From Chryseobacterium sp. C-71 (GTDB lineage: Bacteria > Bacteroidota > Bacteroidia > Flavobacteriales > Weeksellaceae): 64,000 nt of DNA. The stretch lies in assembly GCF_020911865.1 (NCBI RefSeq), contig NZ_CP087131.1, positions 2,108,001 to 2,172,000 of the forward strand. Direction: 5' to 3'. The translations under genes and the position numbers were made by a program. The notes beneath the pieces are model-generated. The model was not told the origin of the DNA. It did no database searches and saw only the letters and a list, made by a program, of their open reading frames with translations. Below are positions 1 to 8,333 of the stretch, piece by piece. Position 1 is the stretch's first letter. Each line of letters opens with the position of its first letter.

Positions 1-1
1 C

Positions 2-52
2 CAGTCCATCGAAGTGATGGCAAAATACATCGAAGAAAACAGAACAAAATAA
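2..52 (+). CDS. C-terminal end of an unidentified protein, cut by the window edge
   Basis: An open frame runs in from the left edge and stops at TAA 50-52, giving 16 residues ending in YIEENRTK. It is in the same orientation as the pigment genes that follow. In related flavobacteria the ketosynthase pair is preceded by other flexirubin or transporter genes, so this is probably another cluster member, but 16 residues cannot identify it. Confidence 0.4.
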   Translation, partial: QSIEVMAKYIEENRTK

Positions 53-157
53 TTCTTTTTATTTTGAACACTAAGTTCTCTAAGTCATTGTTAAAAAATT
101 GAAAATATTTTTCGTTCTCAACGGCTCTTTGCTCAGCAACGAACACCAATTGTATTT

Positions 158-238
158 TCTTGGCTGAGTGAAACGCCTTTGCGGACTTAAAAACAGAATT
201 ATTATAAAAAATCTTTGCGCTCTTTGCGTTAAAAAGAA
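158..238. repeat. Degenerate intergenic repeat (copy 1; second copy near 48.43 kb)
   Basis: This AT-rich spacer contains the blocks ACGCCTTTGCGGACTT and CTTTGCGCTCTTTGCGTTAA. A diverged copy with the same block order lies between acnB and acnA (about 48430-48510). Both are non-coding and sit just upstream of a plus-strand gene. The rest of 53-247 shows no convincing ORF. Confidence 0.5.
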
Positions 239-247
239 TTCAAATCA

Positions 248-1444
248 ATGAGTCAAAAAATTGCCATTACAGGAATGGGCATCATTTCCTCCATTGGTAA
301 CAATGTTGAGGAAAATTTTATTTCGCTGACGACCGGAAAACACGGCATTTCAGACATCGAATTGTTTGAAACACGCCACGCCGGAAGCATCAAAACAGGC
401 GAGATAAAATTGTCTAATGAAGAGCTTGCACAGAAACTTCAGCTACTTGAAGACAACAATTTAACAAGAACTGCTTTGTTGGGAATGGTCGCTGCAAAAG
501 AAGCTGTAGAAAGTGCCGGAATTTCGGATATCAACGAATATAAAACCGGACTCATCTCCTCCACAAGCGTGGGCGGAATGGATATCACCGAAAAATATTT
601 CTACACCTACGAAGATTTCCCTGAAAAACAAAAATATATTGATTCACACGATGCCGGAAATTCATCTTTGGCAATTGCAGAACTGTTGGGTCTGAAAGGA
701 ATGGTTTCTACCATCAGCACAGCCTGTTCGTCTGCAGCCAATGCGATTATGATAGGCGCAAAACTTATCAAAAACGGCGTTCTGGACCGTGTGATTGTTG
801 GCGGAACAGATTCGCTTTCGAAGTTTACTTTGAATGGATTTAATACGCTGATGATTCTCACCGATTCTTACAACACGCCTTTTGACAACGACAGAAAAGG
901 TCTAAACTTAGGCGAAGCAGCCGCTTTCCTAGTTTTGGAATCTGATGAAGTTGTAAAAAAAGAAAATAAAAAAGTACTCGCCTATCTTTCAGGTTACGGA
1001 AACGCCAACGATGCGCACCACCAAACCGCTTCTTCGGAAAACGGACAAGGTGCTTACTTGGCAATGGAAAAAGCATTGAAAGTTTCAGGTTTAAATAAAG
1101 AAAACATTGATTACATCAACGTTCACGGAACTGCAACTCCGAATAATGACTTGTCTGAAGGCATTGCAATGATTCGGATTTTTGGCGAAAATCAGGTTCC
1201 GGAATTCAGTTCAACGAAAGCGTTCACAGGTCATACTTTGGCAGCTGCGGCTGGAATTGAGGCGGTTTACTCGATTTTAGCAATGCGGAACAATGTGATT
1301 TTTCCAAATTTAAATTTCAAAACTAAAATGGAAGAATTTGATTTGACGCCGGTTACCGAACTGAAAGAGAAAAACATCAATCACGTACTTTCCAATTCAT
1401 TTGGATTTGGAGGAAACTGTTCAACTTTAATTTTTTCTAAATAA
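248..1444 (+). CDS. Beta-ketoacyl-ACP synthase (KS) of the flexirubin/aryl-polyene pathway
   Basis: This 398-residue thiolase-fold condensing enzyme of the FabF family would elongate an ACP-bound acyl chain with malonyl-ACP. The full catalytic set is visible: nucleophile Cys160 in STACSSA, His293 in NVHGTATP, Lys324 and His329 in STKAFTGH. Its stop codon overlaps the start of the next gene by one base (TAATG), so the two are translationally coupled. The partner lacks catalytic histidines, which is the layout of a KS/chain-length-factor heterodimer as in aryl-polyene and type II polyketide systems. The polyene role is inferred from the neighbours; the KS fold and active site are seen directly. 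Confidence 0.88.
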   Translation: MSQKIAITGMGIISSIGNNVEENFISLTTGKHGISDIELFETRHAGSIKTGEIKLSNEELAQKLQLLEDNNLTRTALLGMVAAKEAVESAGISDINEYKTGLISSTSVGGMDITEKYFYTYEDFPEKQKYIDSHDAGNSSLAIAELLGLKGMVSTISTACSSAANAIMIGAKLIKNGVLDRVIVGGTDSLSKFTLNGFNTLMILTDSYNTPFDNDRKGLNLGEAAAFLVLESDEVVKKENKKVLAYLSGYGNANDAHHQTASSENGQGAYLAMEKALKVSGLNKENIDYINVHGTATPNNDLSEGIAMIRIFGENQVPEFSSTKAFTGHTLAAAAGIEAVYSILAMRNNVIFPNLNFKTKMEEFDLTPVTELKEKNINHVLSNSFGFGGNCSTLIFSK

Positions 1445-2505
1445 TGAGTGCAGTTTACATCAACAGTGCTGCCTGCATCTCGGTTCAGGACACTTTAAAC
1501 GAAAACTTTTTTGACAATTTAAAGCCTGAAAATTCTGTTCAGGTTTTAAAAGCGATTGAGCCGAATTACAAAGAATTCATTCCGCCAGCAATGAGCAGAA
1601 GAATGTCTAAAACGGTAAAAATGAGTTCAGTAGCTTCCACAAAAGCTTTACAGGAAGCTGGAATCGAAAAACCCGATGCCATCATCGTCGGAACAGGAAT
1701 GGGTTGCTCTCAGGATTCTGAAAAGTTTTTAAAAAATGTTCTTGAAAATAATGAAGAATTTCTAACCCCAACGTTTTTTATTCAATCTACGCACAATACG
1801 GTTGCCGGACAAATTGCTTTGGGATTGCAGTGTCACGGCTATAATTTCACTTATGTCAACTGTTCTTCGTCGCTGGAATTCTCAATGCTGGATGCAAAAC
1901 TTCAGATTTTGGATGGCGAAGCAGATAATGTTTTGGTGGGTTCAACAGATGAACAAACCGACAGAACAATGGAATTGTTCAAGCTGAATGATTCGATTAA
2001 AAAAGAAAAAAATCTTCCTGTTGATTATTTAAATTCGACAACTGAAGGCGTGATTTGGGGCGAAGGTTCGAGCTTTTTCGTTTTAGGAAAAGATAAGACG
2101 GAAACTTCTTATGCACAATTAAAAGATATTCAAATTATTAACTCATTAAAATTAAATGAAACTCAACAATTCATCGAAGATTTTTTAGTTAAAAATAATT
2201 TGAAAAACCAAGATATTGAAGCTGTGATTTTAGGTTTCAGCGGAGATTCTGAATCGGATGTTTGTTATAAAAATGCTTCAGAATTATTTCCAAGTTCATC
2301 TTTATTGTATTACAAACATTTGAGTGGAGAATTCAATACAGCGAGTGGTTTTTCAACTTTTATGGCTTGTCAGATTCTTAAAAATCAAGTGATTCCTGAA
2401 GTGATGTTGATTAATGATCTGAAAAAAGAAAGCATTAAAAATGTGCTTTTGTATAATCATTTGAAAGGAAGCGACCATAGTTTGGTTTTGTTGGAGAAAG
2501 CTTAA
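1444..2505 (+). CDS. Chain-length-factor-like ketosynthase homologue
   Basis: This 353-residue KS-family protein is shorter and more diverged than its neighbour. The nucleophile position is still Cys140 (NCSSS), but where the first catalytic His is expected the segment reads ILGFSGDSES. The second motif is KHLSGEFN, keeping Lys291 but with Glu296 where KS has His. With both histidines gone it should not catalyse normal condensation. The likely role is the non-catalytic or length-setting half of a heterodimer with the KS whose stop overlaps its start. Unusually for a chain-length factor, the Cys has not changed to Gln. Confidence 0.78.
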   Translation: MSAVYINSAACISVQDTLNENFFDNLKPENSVQVLKAIEPNYKEFIPPAMSRRMSKTVKMSSVASTKALQEAGIEKPDAIIVGTGMGCSQDSEKFLKNVLENNEEFLTPTFFIQSTHNTVAGQIALGLQCHGYNFTYVNCSSSLEFSMLDAKLQILDGEADNVLVGSTDEQTDRTMELFKLNDSIKKEKNLPVDYLNSTTEGVIWGEGSSFFVLGKDKTETSYAQLKDIQIINSLKLNETQQFIEDFLVKNNLKNQDIEAVILGFSGDSESDVCYKNASELFPSSSLLYYKHLSGEFNTASGFSTFMACQILKNQVIPEVMLINDLKKESIKNVLLYNHLKGSDHSLVLLEKA

Positions 2506-2541
2506 TTTACTAGATTATTTTGTGTGAAAATAATCAGAGTC

Positions 2542-2623
2542 TTTGTCATTCAGAGCGAAACGAAGTGGAGCGTGGAATCTAAGCAAATTTAAGACACTGT
2601 CGAGATTCCTACGGAATGACAAA
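2542..2623. repeat. Imperfect palindromic intergenic element
   Basis: The outer arms TTTGTCATTC (2542-2551) and GAATGACAAA (2614-2623) are inverted. Inside them GGAATCT (2574-2580) and AGATTCC (2603-2609) form a second inverted pair, so the element can fold into a long hairpin. It has no ORF and lies between the KS pair and the deacetylase gene. This design is typical of short dispersed repeats in Chryseobacterium-like genomes. Confidence 0.6.
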
Positions 2624-2658
2624 CAGATTGTTAAAGTTTAACTCCAAAAACAATAAAG

Positions 2659-3414
2659 ATGAAACATTATCCATTTATTATTTTTTATCTTTTCTTGAAT
2701 TTCTTTATTTACGCATTTCAAGGAACAATTTGGGTTTATATTTTCTGTTTCATACTCTTTTCTGCGGTTGTCATTTGGGGTTCTTTTGATATTCAATTAG
2801 GCTATTTTGTCAACAGTTTTACCCATAAACGAACAAAAAATAATGAAGTTGCTTTAACTTTCGATGACGGACCGACAGAATTTACACCGAAGTTTTTAGA
2901 TATTTTAAAAGAGAATAACATCAAAGCTACCTTTTTCTGCATCGGAAAACAGATTGAAAAATACCCAGAAACGTTCCAAAGAATTATTACGGAAGGTCAT
3001 ACAATTGGAAATCACACTTTTTCACATTCAAATAACACCGGATTTTTATCAACTACTAAAATGATTGAAGAAATTGAAAAATGTGATGAAATAATTTTCA
3101 AAACAGGAAATATTACAACTAACCTTTACCGCCCACCTTTCGGAGTAACTAATCCGAATATTGCGAAAGCAATCAAGAAAACACAGAAAAAAAGTATCGG
3201 TTGGAATGTTCGTTCTTTGGACACTGTGATTACGGACGAGAAGAAAATTTTAAGGAAAGTAACAAAAGGTTTGAAAAAAGACAGTATCATTCTGCTTCAC
3301 GATACTTCGGAAAAAACGTACAATGTTTTGGTCGAATTATTGTTATTTTTGGAGCGTCAAAAGTATTCAACTTTCACTATTGATTCAATATTTAAATCTA
3401 AAAATAATGTTTAA
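2659..3414 (+). CDS. Membrane-anchored polysaccharide deacetylase (NodB domain)
   Basis: This 251-residue protein has two hydrophobic N-terminal segments (about 5-20 and 24-42) followed by a NodB/CE4 domain. The metal and catalytic motifs are present: Asp69-Asp70 in TFDDGP, and His119 and His123 in GNHTFSHS. A later RPPFG and a C-terminal LLHD complete the family pattern. CE4 enzymes remove N-acetyl groups from sugar polymers. Its place within the pigment cluster, overlapping the LolA-like gene by 8 nt, suggests envelope remodelling or glycan trimming linked to pigment insertion. The substrate is unknown. Confidence 0.82.
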   Translation: MKHYPFIIFYLFLNFFIYAFQGTIWVYIFCFILFSAVVIWGSFDIQLGYFVNSFTHKRTKNNEVALTFDDGPTEFTPKFLDILKENNIKATFFCIGKQIEKYPETFQRIITEGHTIGNHTFSHSNNTGFLSTTKMIEEIEKCDEIIFKTGNITTNLYRPPFGVTNPNIAKAIKKTQKKSIGWNVRSLDTVITDEKKILRKVTKGLKKDSIILLHDTSEKTYNVLVELLLFLERQKYSTFTIDSIFKSKNNV

Positions 3415-4033
3415 AAATATAGCTTTCATAGCACTTTTATTAATTTCAACTTTTGTTTTTGCACAGAACACAGCAATGACGAGCGCTGAATCTAAAGCAT
3501 TCGTGACAAAAATTTCTGCTGAAACCAAAGAAATTAAAACTTTGCAAAGTGATTTTGTTCAGACAAAAAAAATGGATTTTTTAGATAAAAATATTGTCAC
3601 ACAAGGTAGGCTGTCTTTGAAATCTCCAAATATTTTAAGTTGGAAATACACAAAACCTTATCAATACAGCATTATTTTTAAGGAAAATAAAATCTTCATC
3701 AACGATCAGGGTAAAAAATCTTCGGTTGATGCCAAAAGCAAAACCTTTGAAAAAATCAATAAACTGATTGTCGGAAGTTCGAACGGAAAAATGTTCAACG
3801 ATCCGGAATTTTCTGTGGTTTATTTGAAAAATTCAAGTACAAATATTGCTAAATTTACTCCAAAATCTGCTCAATTGTTGAAATACATCAAACAAATCGA
3901 ACTTCATTTTCCTAAAAATCAATCGACAGTTTCTCAAGTTAATATGACTGAAGCTTCCGGCGATACAACGAATATTGTTTTCAAAAACACCAAAATCAAT
4001 GCGCCGATTCCTGCTGCTGAGTTTTCTTTATAG
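3407..4033 (+). CDS. LolA-like outer-membrane lipoprotein carrier
   Basis: The preferred start at 3407 gives 208 residues with a clean signal peptide ending in FVFAQ. An upstream in-frame ATG at 3323 lies inside the deacetylase gene and adds a non-signal-like leader. The mature part has the LolA pattern: a KEIKTLQSDFVQTK helix, then a beta-rich region with NILSWKYTKPY. LolA proteins shuttle lipidated cargo across the periplasm. Aryl-polyene clusters commonly carry a dedicated LolA-like member, thought to help move the lipid-linked pigment to the outer membrane. The start overlaps the previous gene by 8 nt. Confidence 0.8.
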   Translation: MFKNIAFIALLLISTFVFAQNTAMTSAESKAFVTKISAETKEIKTLQSDFVQTKKMDFLDKNIVTQGRLSLKSPNILSWKYTKPYQYSIIFKENKIFINDQGKKSSVDAKSKTFEKINKLIVGSSNGKMFNDPEFSVVYLKNSSTNIAKFTPKSAQLLKYIKQIELHFPKNQSTVSQVNMTEASGDTTNIVFKNTKINAPIPAAEFSL

Positions 4034-4634
4034 TTCGTTTTTTTTGCTTTTGGTTTCTTGTAAATCTTATCAGCTAAAAGACGTAAAATCGGTTTCAAAT
4101 ACAGAAAAAACGGTTGAAAATCTTTACTTTTCATCAAAAGAAGATTACGTGTATAAATGTCAGATGGATATTTATAAAAATCACATCAGTGGAATTTTAA
4201 TTATTAAAAAAATCTCTGATACCACACATCGAGTTGTAATGACTTCTGATTTTGGGAATAAAATGATTGATTTTGAAATTTCGGAAAGTGATTTTAAGCT
4301 CAACTATGTTTTGGCAGATTTAGACAAAAAAATGGTTATTAATTTTCTGAAAAATGATTTTCAGGAATTATTACGACAGAAATATCCTGTTGCTGAAAGT
4401 TTTGAAAATGAAAACTTTAGTATTTTTCGATCAGAACTAGATAAAAAAAATTATTACCTGTCTTTCAATAAAGAAAATTCTCTTCTAACAAAAATTGTTT
4501 ACACAAAGAATAATAAGGAGAAAATCAATTTTAGTTTTGAAGCTAAAAAACCTACTTTTGCAGAGATGATTAATCTTGAACATAAAGATTTCAAAATCAA
4601 TATTAAACTATTTCAAATTACCGAAACTGAATAA
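3999..4634 (+). CDS. Predicted lipoprotein of the pigment cluster, function unknown
   Basis: From the ATG at 3999 this encodes 211 residues with an arginine-containing n-region, a long hydrophobic core and a lipobox ending LLVSC, so it should be a lipoprotein. An alternative start at 3975 only adds eight residues before the signal. The gene overlaps the LolA-like gene by about 35 nt and ends 2 nt before the dehydratase start, so it is part of the same transcript. The rest is charged and beta-rich with no motif I recognise. Aryl-polyene loci often have a small lipoprotein next to lolA, and this may be the equivalent. Confidence 0.7.
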   Translation: MRRFLLLSFLYSSFFLLLVSCKSYQLKDVKSVSNTEKTVENLYFSSKEDYVYKCQMDIYKNHISGILIIKKISDTTHRVVMTSDFGNKMIDFEISESDFKLNYVLADLDKKMVINFLKNDFQELLRQKYPVAESFENENFSIFRSELDKKNYYLSFNKENSLLTKIVYTKNNKEKINFSFEAKKPTFAEMINLEHKDFKINIKLFQITETE

Positions 4635-4636
4635 AT

Positions 4637-5011
4637 ATGCAAACGATTCTTACTGACTTTTATACGTTGGAAACTCAGGAAAAAACAGAAAGCGGAAGTT
4701 TTATCGCAAATATCAAATTAAATCAGGCTCACGATATTTTTAACGGGCATTTTCCTGGAAATCCGGTAACTCCTGGAGTTTGTATGATGCAGATTGTGAA
4801 AGAGCTTACTGAAGAATTTACAGGGAAAAAACTATTTCTAAAATCTGCTTCTAATGTAAAATTTATGGCGATTATCAATCCTTTCGAAACGCCTTATCTT
4901 AGGATACAGCTTGATATTAACGAAGGTGAAAATGAAGTGAAGGTAAAAAACATAACTTCCTTTGGCGAGACTATTGCATTGAAAATGTCAGTTAATTATA
5001 CAAAAATATAG
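4637..5011 (+). CDS. FabZ/ApeI-like hotdog 3-hydroxyacyl-ACP dehydratase with altered active site
   Basis: This 124-residue single-hotdog protein carries the FabZ signature HFPGNPVTPGV with catalytic His38. The acidic residue normally 14 positions later (Glu in FabZ) is Gln52 here. It would dehydrate 3-hydroxyacyl-ACP to build the conjugated polyene, unless the Gln makes it a partner subunit of another dehydratase encoded outside the window. It sits between two pigment-cluster genes with spacings of 2 nt and 1 nt. Confidence 0.8.
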   Translation: MQTILTDFYTLETQEKTESGSFIANIKLNQAHDIFNGHFPGNPVTPGVCMMQIVKELTEEFTGKKLFLKSASNVKFMAIINPFETPYLRIQLDINEGENEVKVKNITSFGETIALKMSVNYTKI

Positions 5012-5012
5012 C

Positions 5013-5498
5013 ATGAAACTGATATTATCTTTTTTCGCTGGACTATTTTTCTTTTTTCAGTCTTCTGATTTAGAAGTTTTGAGAAATGCTTATTCTAAAG
5101 CAAATTCATCAAATGAAGGTGCAAAAAACTTCATTGAAATTGCGGAGAAAAACTCTGCTTCTGATCCGTTGACTAAAGGATACAAAGCTGCTGCAGAAAT
5201 TCTTGAAGCCAAAGTAACTACAGAAAAAAACAAAAGAAAATCTTTCGTGAAATCTGGTGCTACAGAATTAGAAAGTGTGATAAAATCTAATCCCAATAAT
5301 GTCGAACTGAGATTGATCAGAATGAGCGTTCAGGAAAACATTCCGAAAATTGTGGGTTACTCTAAAAATCTTAAAGAAGATAAAATGTTCATCATCGACA
5401 ATTATAGCAGACAAAATCCTGCTCTGAAAACTTATATTAGAAAATTTGCATCGCAGTCTAAAACAATGAATGCAGCAGAAAAAAATTCTTTAAGATAA
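5013..5498 (+). CDS. Small exported protein of the pigment cluster, function unknown
   Basis: This 161-residue product has an N-terminal hydrophobic signal (LILSFFAGLFFFF) and a helical, lysine-rich mature region with alternating charge. There are no cysteines and no catalytic motif I recognise. It lies 1 nt after the dehydratase and 4 nt before the glycosyltransferase, so co-transcription is nearly certain. Its length and helical nature would suit a periplasmic accessory or chaperone-like factor, but that is only inference. Confidence 0.65.
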   Translation: MKLILSFFAGLFFFFQSSDLEVLRNAYSKANSSNEGAKNFIEIAEKNSASDPLTKGYKAAAEILEAKVTTEKNKRKSFVKSGATELESVIKSNPNNVELRLIRMSVQENIPKIVGYSKNLKEDKMFIIDNYSRQNPALKTYIRKFASQSKTMNAAEKNSLR

Positions 5499-5502
5499 TC
5501 AA

Positions 5503-6675
5503 ATGACTCTTTCTGAAGTACAGAATGCAATTGACGAGAGGAAAATCTGCGTTTTAATTCCTACCTATAACAACGAAAAGACACTTCAAAGAGTGATTGA
5601 CGGCGTTTTAGAATACACGCAAAACATCATTGTTGTCAACGACGGTTCTACAGATTCTACTTCAGAAATTCTAAAAACTTATTCTCAACTTACCATTCTC
5701 AATTTACCTGAAAATAAAGGGAAAGGAAATGGTTTAAAAATCGGTTTCAGAAAAGCAAAAGAATTAGGTTACCATCACGCCATCACGATTGATTCAGACG
5801 GACAGCATTATCCAAACGATATTCCCGTTTTTGTAGAAGCATTATTGAATGAAAATCAAGATGTTTTATTAATTGGAAACCGAAATATGTCACAAGACGG
5901 AATTCCTAAGAAAAGCAGTTTCGGAAATCGTTTTTCTAATTTCTGGTTCTGGTTCGAAACCGGAATTAAACTGGAAGACACACAATCTGGTTACCGCTTA
6001 TATCCTTTGCATAAAATTCCAAAAAAATATTTCACTCCAAAATTTGAATTTGAAATTGAAATCATTGTACGGACAGCCTGGAGACATATTCCTGTAAAAA
6101 ATATCCCGATAAAAGTTCTGTATGACCCTGCAGAAAGGGTTTCTCACTTCAGACCGTTCAAAGATTTTACGAGAATCAGTATTTTAAATACAATTTTGGT
6201 GGTGATTACTCTTTTGTATATTATTCCCCGAAATTTCATCAATAATTTCAGAAAAAAAAGTTTCAAGAAATTTATCAGAGAAGATGTCTTAGAAAGTGAC
6301 GGAAGTAATCGCACCAAAGCATTTTCTATTGCGCTCGGTGTTTTCGTAGGGTTCTCTCCTTTTTGGGGATTTCACACACTGCTTGTCATTTCTTTATCGG
6401 TTTTATTCAAACTCAATAAAGTTCTGGCTTTTGTAGCTTCAAACGTGAGTTTGCCGCCGTTTATTCCATTTATCATTGTGTCATCACTTTATTTGGGAGC
6501 ACCATTTGTAGCGGGAGATAGCGATATTTTTCGTCAGGAATGGAATTTCGATTTAGTGAAAAATAATGTTTTACAATACGTGATTGGAAGTCTTATCCTG
6601 GCAACTTCAATGTCACTAATTTCCGGAATCGCAACGTTTTTATTTCTGAATAAAGTAACTCCTGAGAATAATTAA
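5503..6675 (+). CDS. Family 2 glycosyltransferase fused to a DUF2062 membrane domain
   Basis: This 390-residue protein has a GT2 domain over about residues 12-230. Visible motifs are LIPTYNNE, VNDGSTD (Asp47) and the metal-binding DSDGQH (Asp97, Asp99). A hydrophobic segment near 232-248 leads to a DUF2062 domain (about 275-385) with its GVFVGFSPFWGFHTLL motif. GT2-DUF2062 fusions are a recurrent component of aryl-polyene clusters and are presumed to add a sugar or lipid-sugar anchor to the pigment. It is the last plus-strand gene of this block and ends 8 nt before the convergent C45 gene. The acceptor is unknown. Confidence 0.83.
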   Translation: MTLSEVQNAIDERKICVLIPTYNNEKTLQRVIDGVLEYTQNIIVVNDGSTDSTSEILKTYSQLTILNLPENKGKGNGLKIGFRKAKELGYHHAITIDSDGQHYPNDIPVFVEALLNENQDVLLIGNRNMSQDGIPKKSSFGNRFSNFWFWFETGIKLEDTQSGYRLYPLHKIPKKYFTPKFEFEIEIIVRTAWRHIPVKNIPIKVLYDPAERVSHFRPFKDFTRISILNTILVVITLLYIIPRNFINNFRKKSFKKFIREDVLESDGSNRTKAFSIALGVFVGFSPFWGFHTLLVISLSVLFKLNKVLAFVASNVSLPPFIPFIIVSSLYLGAPFVAGDSDIFRQEWNFDLVKNNVLQYVIGSLILATSMSLISGIATFLFLNKVTPENN

Positions 6676-6683
6676 GCTTAAAA

Positions 6684-8333
6684 TTACTTCAACTTTCTAC
6701 TAGTTTTCTTTAAATATTTTTTAATGTTTTCTCTGTCCGGAACCGTTGTAATTTCTTTTGTCAATGCTTTTTCAAATTCAATATTTGCTTTAGAATACAG
6801 TTTATGATCAAAATAATATTTGCCCACTTGGAAGTAAACCAACCAAAAATCCGGGTTTAAAGACTGATAATATTCAATAAATTCTTCTGAAAGTATTTTA
6901 TCTTCGTCTTCAAATTGAGATCCCAGTTTTTTAAATTCTTCATAATTCTTAAATTCCTGAGAATCTGTAAAAGAATCTTTACGAATATTGAAACTTGATT
7001 TAGCAAACTCACCACTTTTCAATCTTTTATCAGAAAAAATTTCGTTCAGATCATAACATACAAATTCTCCTAGCTGATAAGGATTGGAAGAAACCCAAAC
7101 CATTTTTTTTTCGGGCGAAAAAATAACCGCGTGATGAGCTAAAAGTTGATTTATAGCCTTTTCATTTCCGTAACCAATACTTTTATCTTTTAAACCAGAT
7201 TTATCTCTTAAAATAGAAGCCATTTTCTCAGGATTCAGTTTTGGGTTTTCCTGCAAAAGCTCTTGAAGTTTTTCATAGCGATATTCTGAATGACTTTCTA
7301 CTATATGTTTTTGATTTCTTTTATCATCTTTAAAACTATCTGACTGAAAATGATTAGTGCAAAAAAGTTTATTAGAATTCTGAACTTCATAAACACCGAG
7401 GTTTTTAGGTGAAACTTCAATAATCACTGCTTTTTTATCATTTGCGCTTCCAACCAAAATAGATTCTGACACAAAAACCGTTCGTTTTCTTGCAATGGCA
7501 ATCGCCTCATCAATATTTTTAGCATATTGCAAAATCTCTCTCGTCACCAGAGAAATTGGTGTTTTTGCTGTTAATGGAATTTTAGATTTTCCCGCATTGA
7601 TTGTCACCGTAATTCCTTCTTTATTCATTCCGGAAACTACACCAATCATTCCGGGCCAACTTACAGACATGTACGAAATTCCTACTTCTGGCTCAACAAA
7701 TTCGATCAGTTTATTTTTAGCAAAATTTTCCCCCACAGAAAAATCAAAATTTCTACCGATCAACAAATCTCCGTCTTCTGTATTTTCGTTCCAAACAGCC
7801 AGTGACGTACAGCCCACTACCATTAAATCCTGCATAGCATGACCGATATCGTGTGCGCCGTGCAGATAGATTGCTCTTCTGAATTTTGGAGCTATAAAAT
7901 CATATTTATCCGCTGAATATTGGGATAAGCCATACAATTCAGCTTGAAAATCTTCTCTTACATTGAGATACATTTTTCGGTTGTACCATTTTAGGAAACC
8001 TCTCAACAATTTTTGCTTAAATTTCGACGGAACAAAACCTTCTACTTTTGAAAAGAAAATTTCTTCCTGATGTTGCATTAAATTCTGCGTTAAAGCACCA
8101 TTATTGTAACCCAACTGCAAAGGATTACCTTTAATATACAATTCCCAGAGCTGCTGCTTATTTTTGGTTAAATAATTTTGATTAAAACTAAAAGTGGAAT
8201 CATTGATCGTCTTCACTTTCGGTATTTCTAAAGAATATTGTTTTACATCAGGAATGTGTTTGACAGACTTTCTTGTCCCACACGAAATAAGATTTAAAAC
8301 CAGAAAAATAAAAAATAAAGATTTACTTTTCAT
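6684..8333 (-). CDS. C45-type (acyl-CoA:6-APA acyltransferase-like) Ntn-hydrolase lipoprotein
   Basis: This 549-residue protein starts with a lipoprotein signal (LNLISC, Cys18). The Ntn-hydrolase core follows: the motif VVGCTSLAVW places the probable self-processed nucleophile at Cys175, then GDLLIGRNFDF. C45 proteins cleave themselves at this Cys and move or hydrolyse acyl groups on amide or ester bonds. The C-terminal part (about 500-545) resembles one TPR helix pair. The start overlaps the upstream flavoprotein gene by 11 nt. Being lipid-anchored in the flexirubin cluster, it is a candidate for joining or trimming acyl groups in the envelope; this role is inference. Confidence 0.75.
   Translation of the reverse strand: MKSKSLFFIFLVLNLISCGTRKSVKHIPDVKQYSLEIPKVKTINDSTFSFNQNYLTKNKQQLWELYIKGNPLQLGYNNGALTQNLMQHQEEIFFSKVEGFVPSKFKQKLLRGFLKWYNRKMYLNVREDFQAELYGLSQYSADKYDFIAPKFRRAIYLHGAHDIGHAMQDLMVVGCTSLAVWNENTEDGDLLIGRNFDFSVGENFAKNKLIEFVEPEVGISYMSVSWPGMIGVVSGMNKEGITVTINAGKSKIPLTAKTPISLVTREILQYAKNIDEAIAIARKRTVFVSESILVGSANDKKAVIIEVSPKNLGVYEVQNSNKLFCTNHFQSDSFKDDKRNQKHIVESHSEYRYEKLQELLQENPKLNPEKMASILRDKSGLKDKSIGYGNEKAINQLLAHHAVIFSPEKKMVWVSSNPYQLGEFVCYDLNEIFSDKRLKSGEFAKSSFNIRKDSFTDSQEFKNYEEFKKLGSQFEDEDKILSEEFIEYYQSLNPDFWLVYFQVGKYYFDHKLYSKANIEFEKALTKEITTVPDRENIKKYLKKTSRKLK

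Noticed and set aside
3323..3406. Upstream extension of the LolA-like frame
   Set aside because: The extra residues lie inside the deacetylase gene and would bury the signal peptide; the start at 3407 gives a normal signal sequence.
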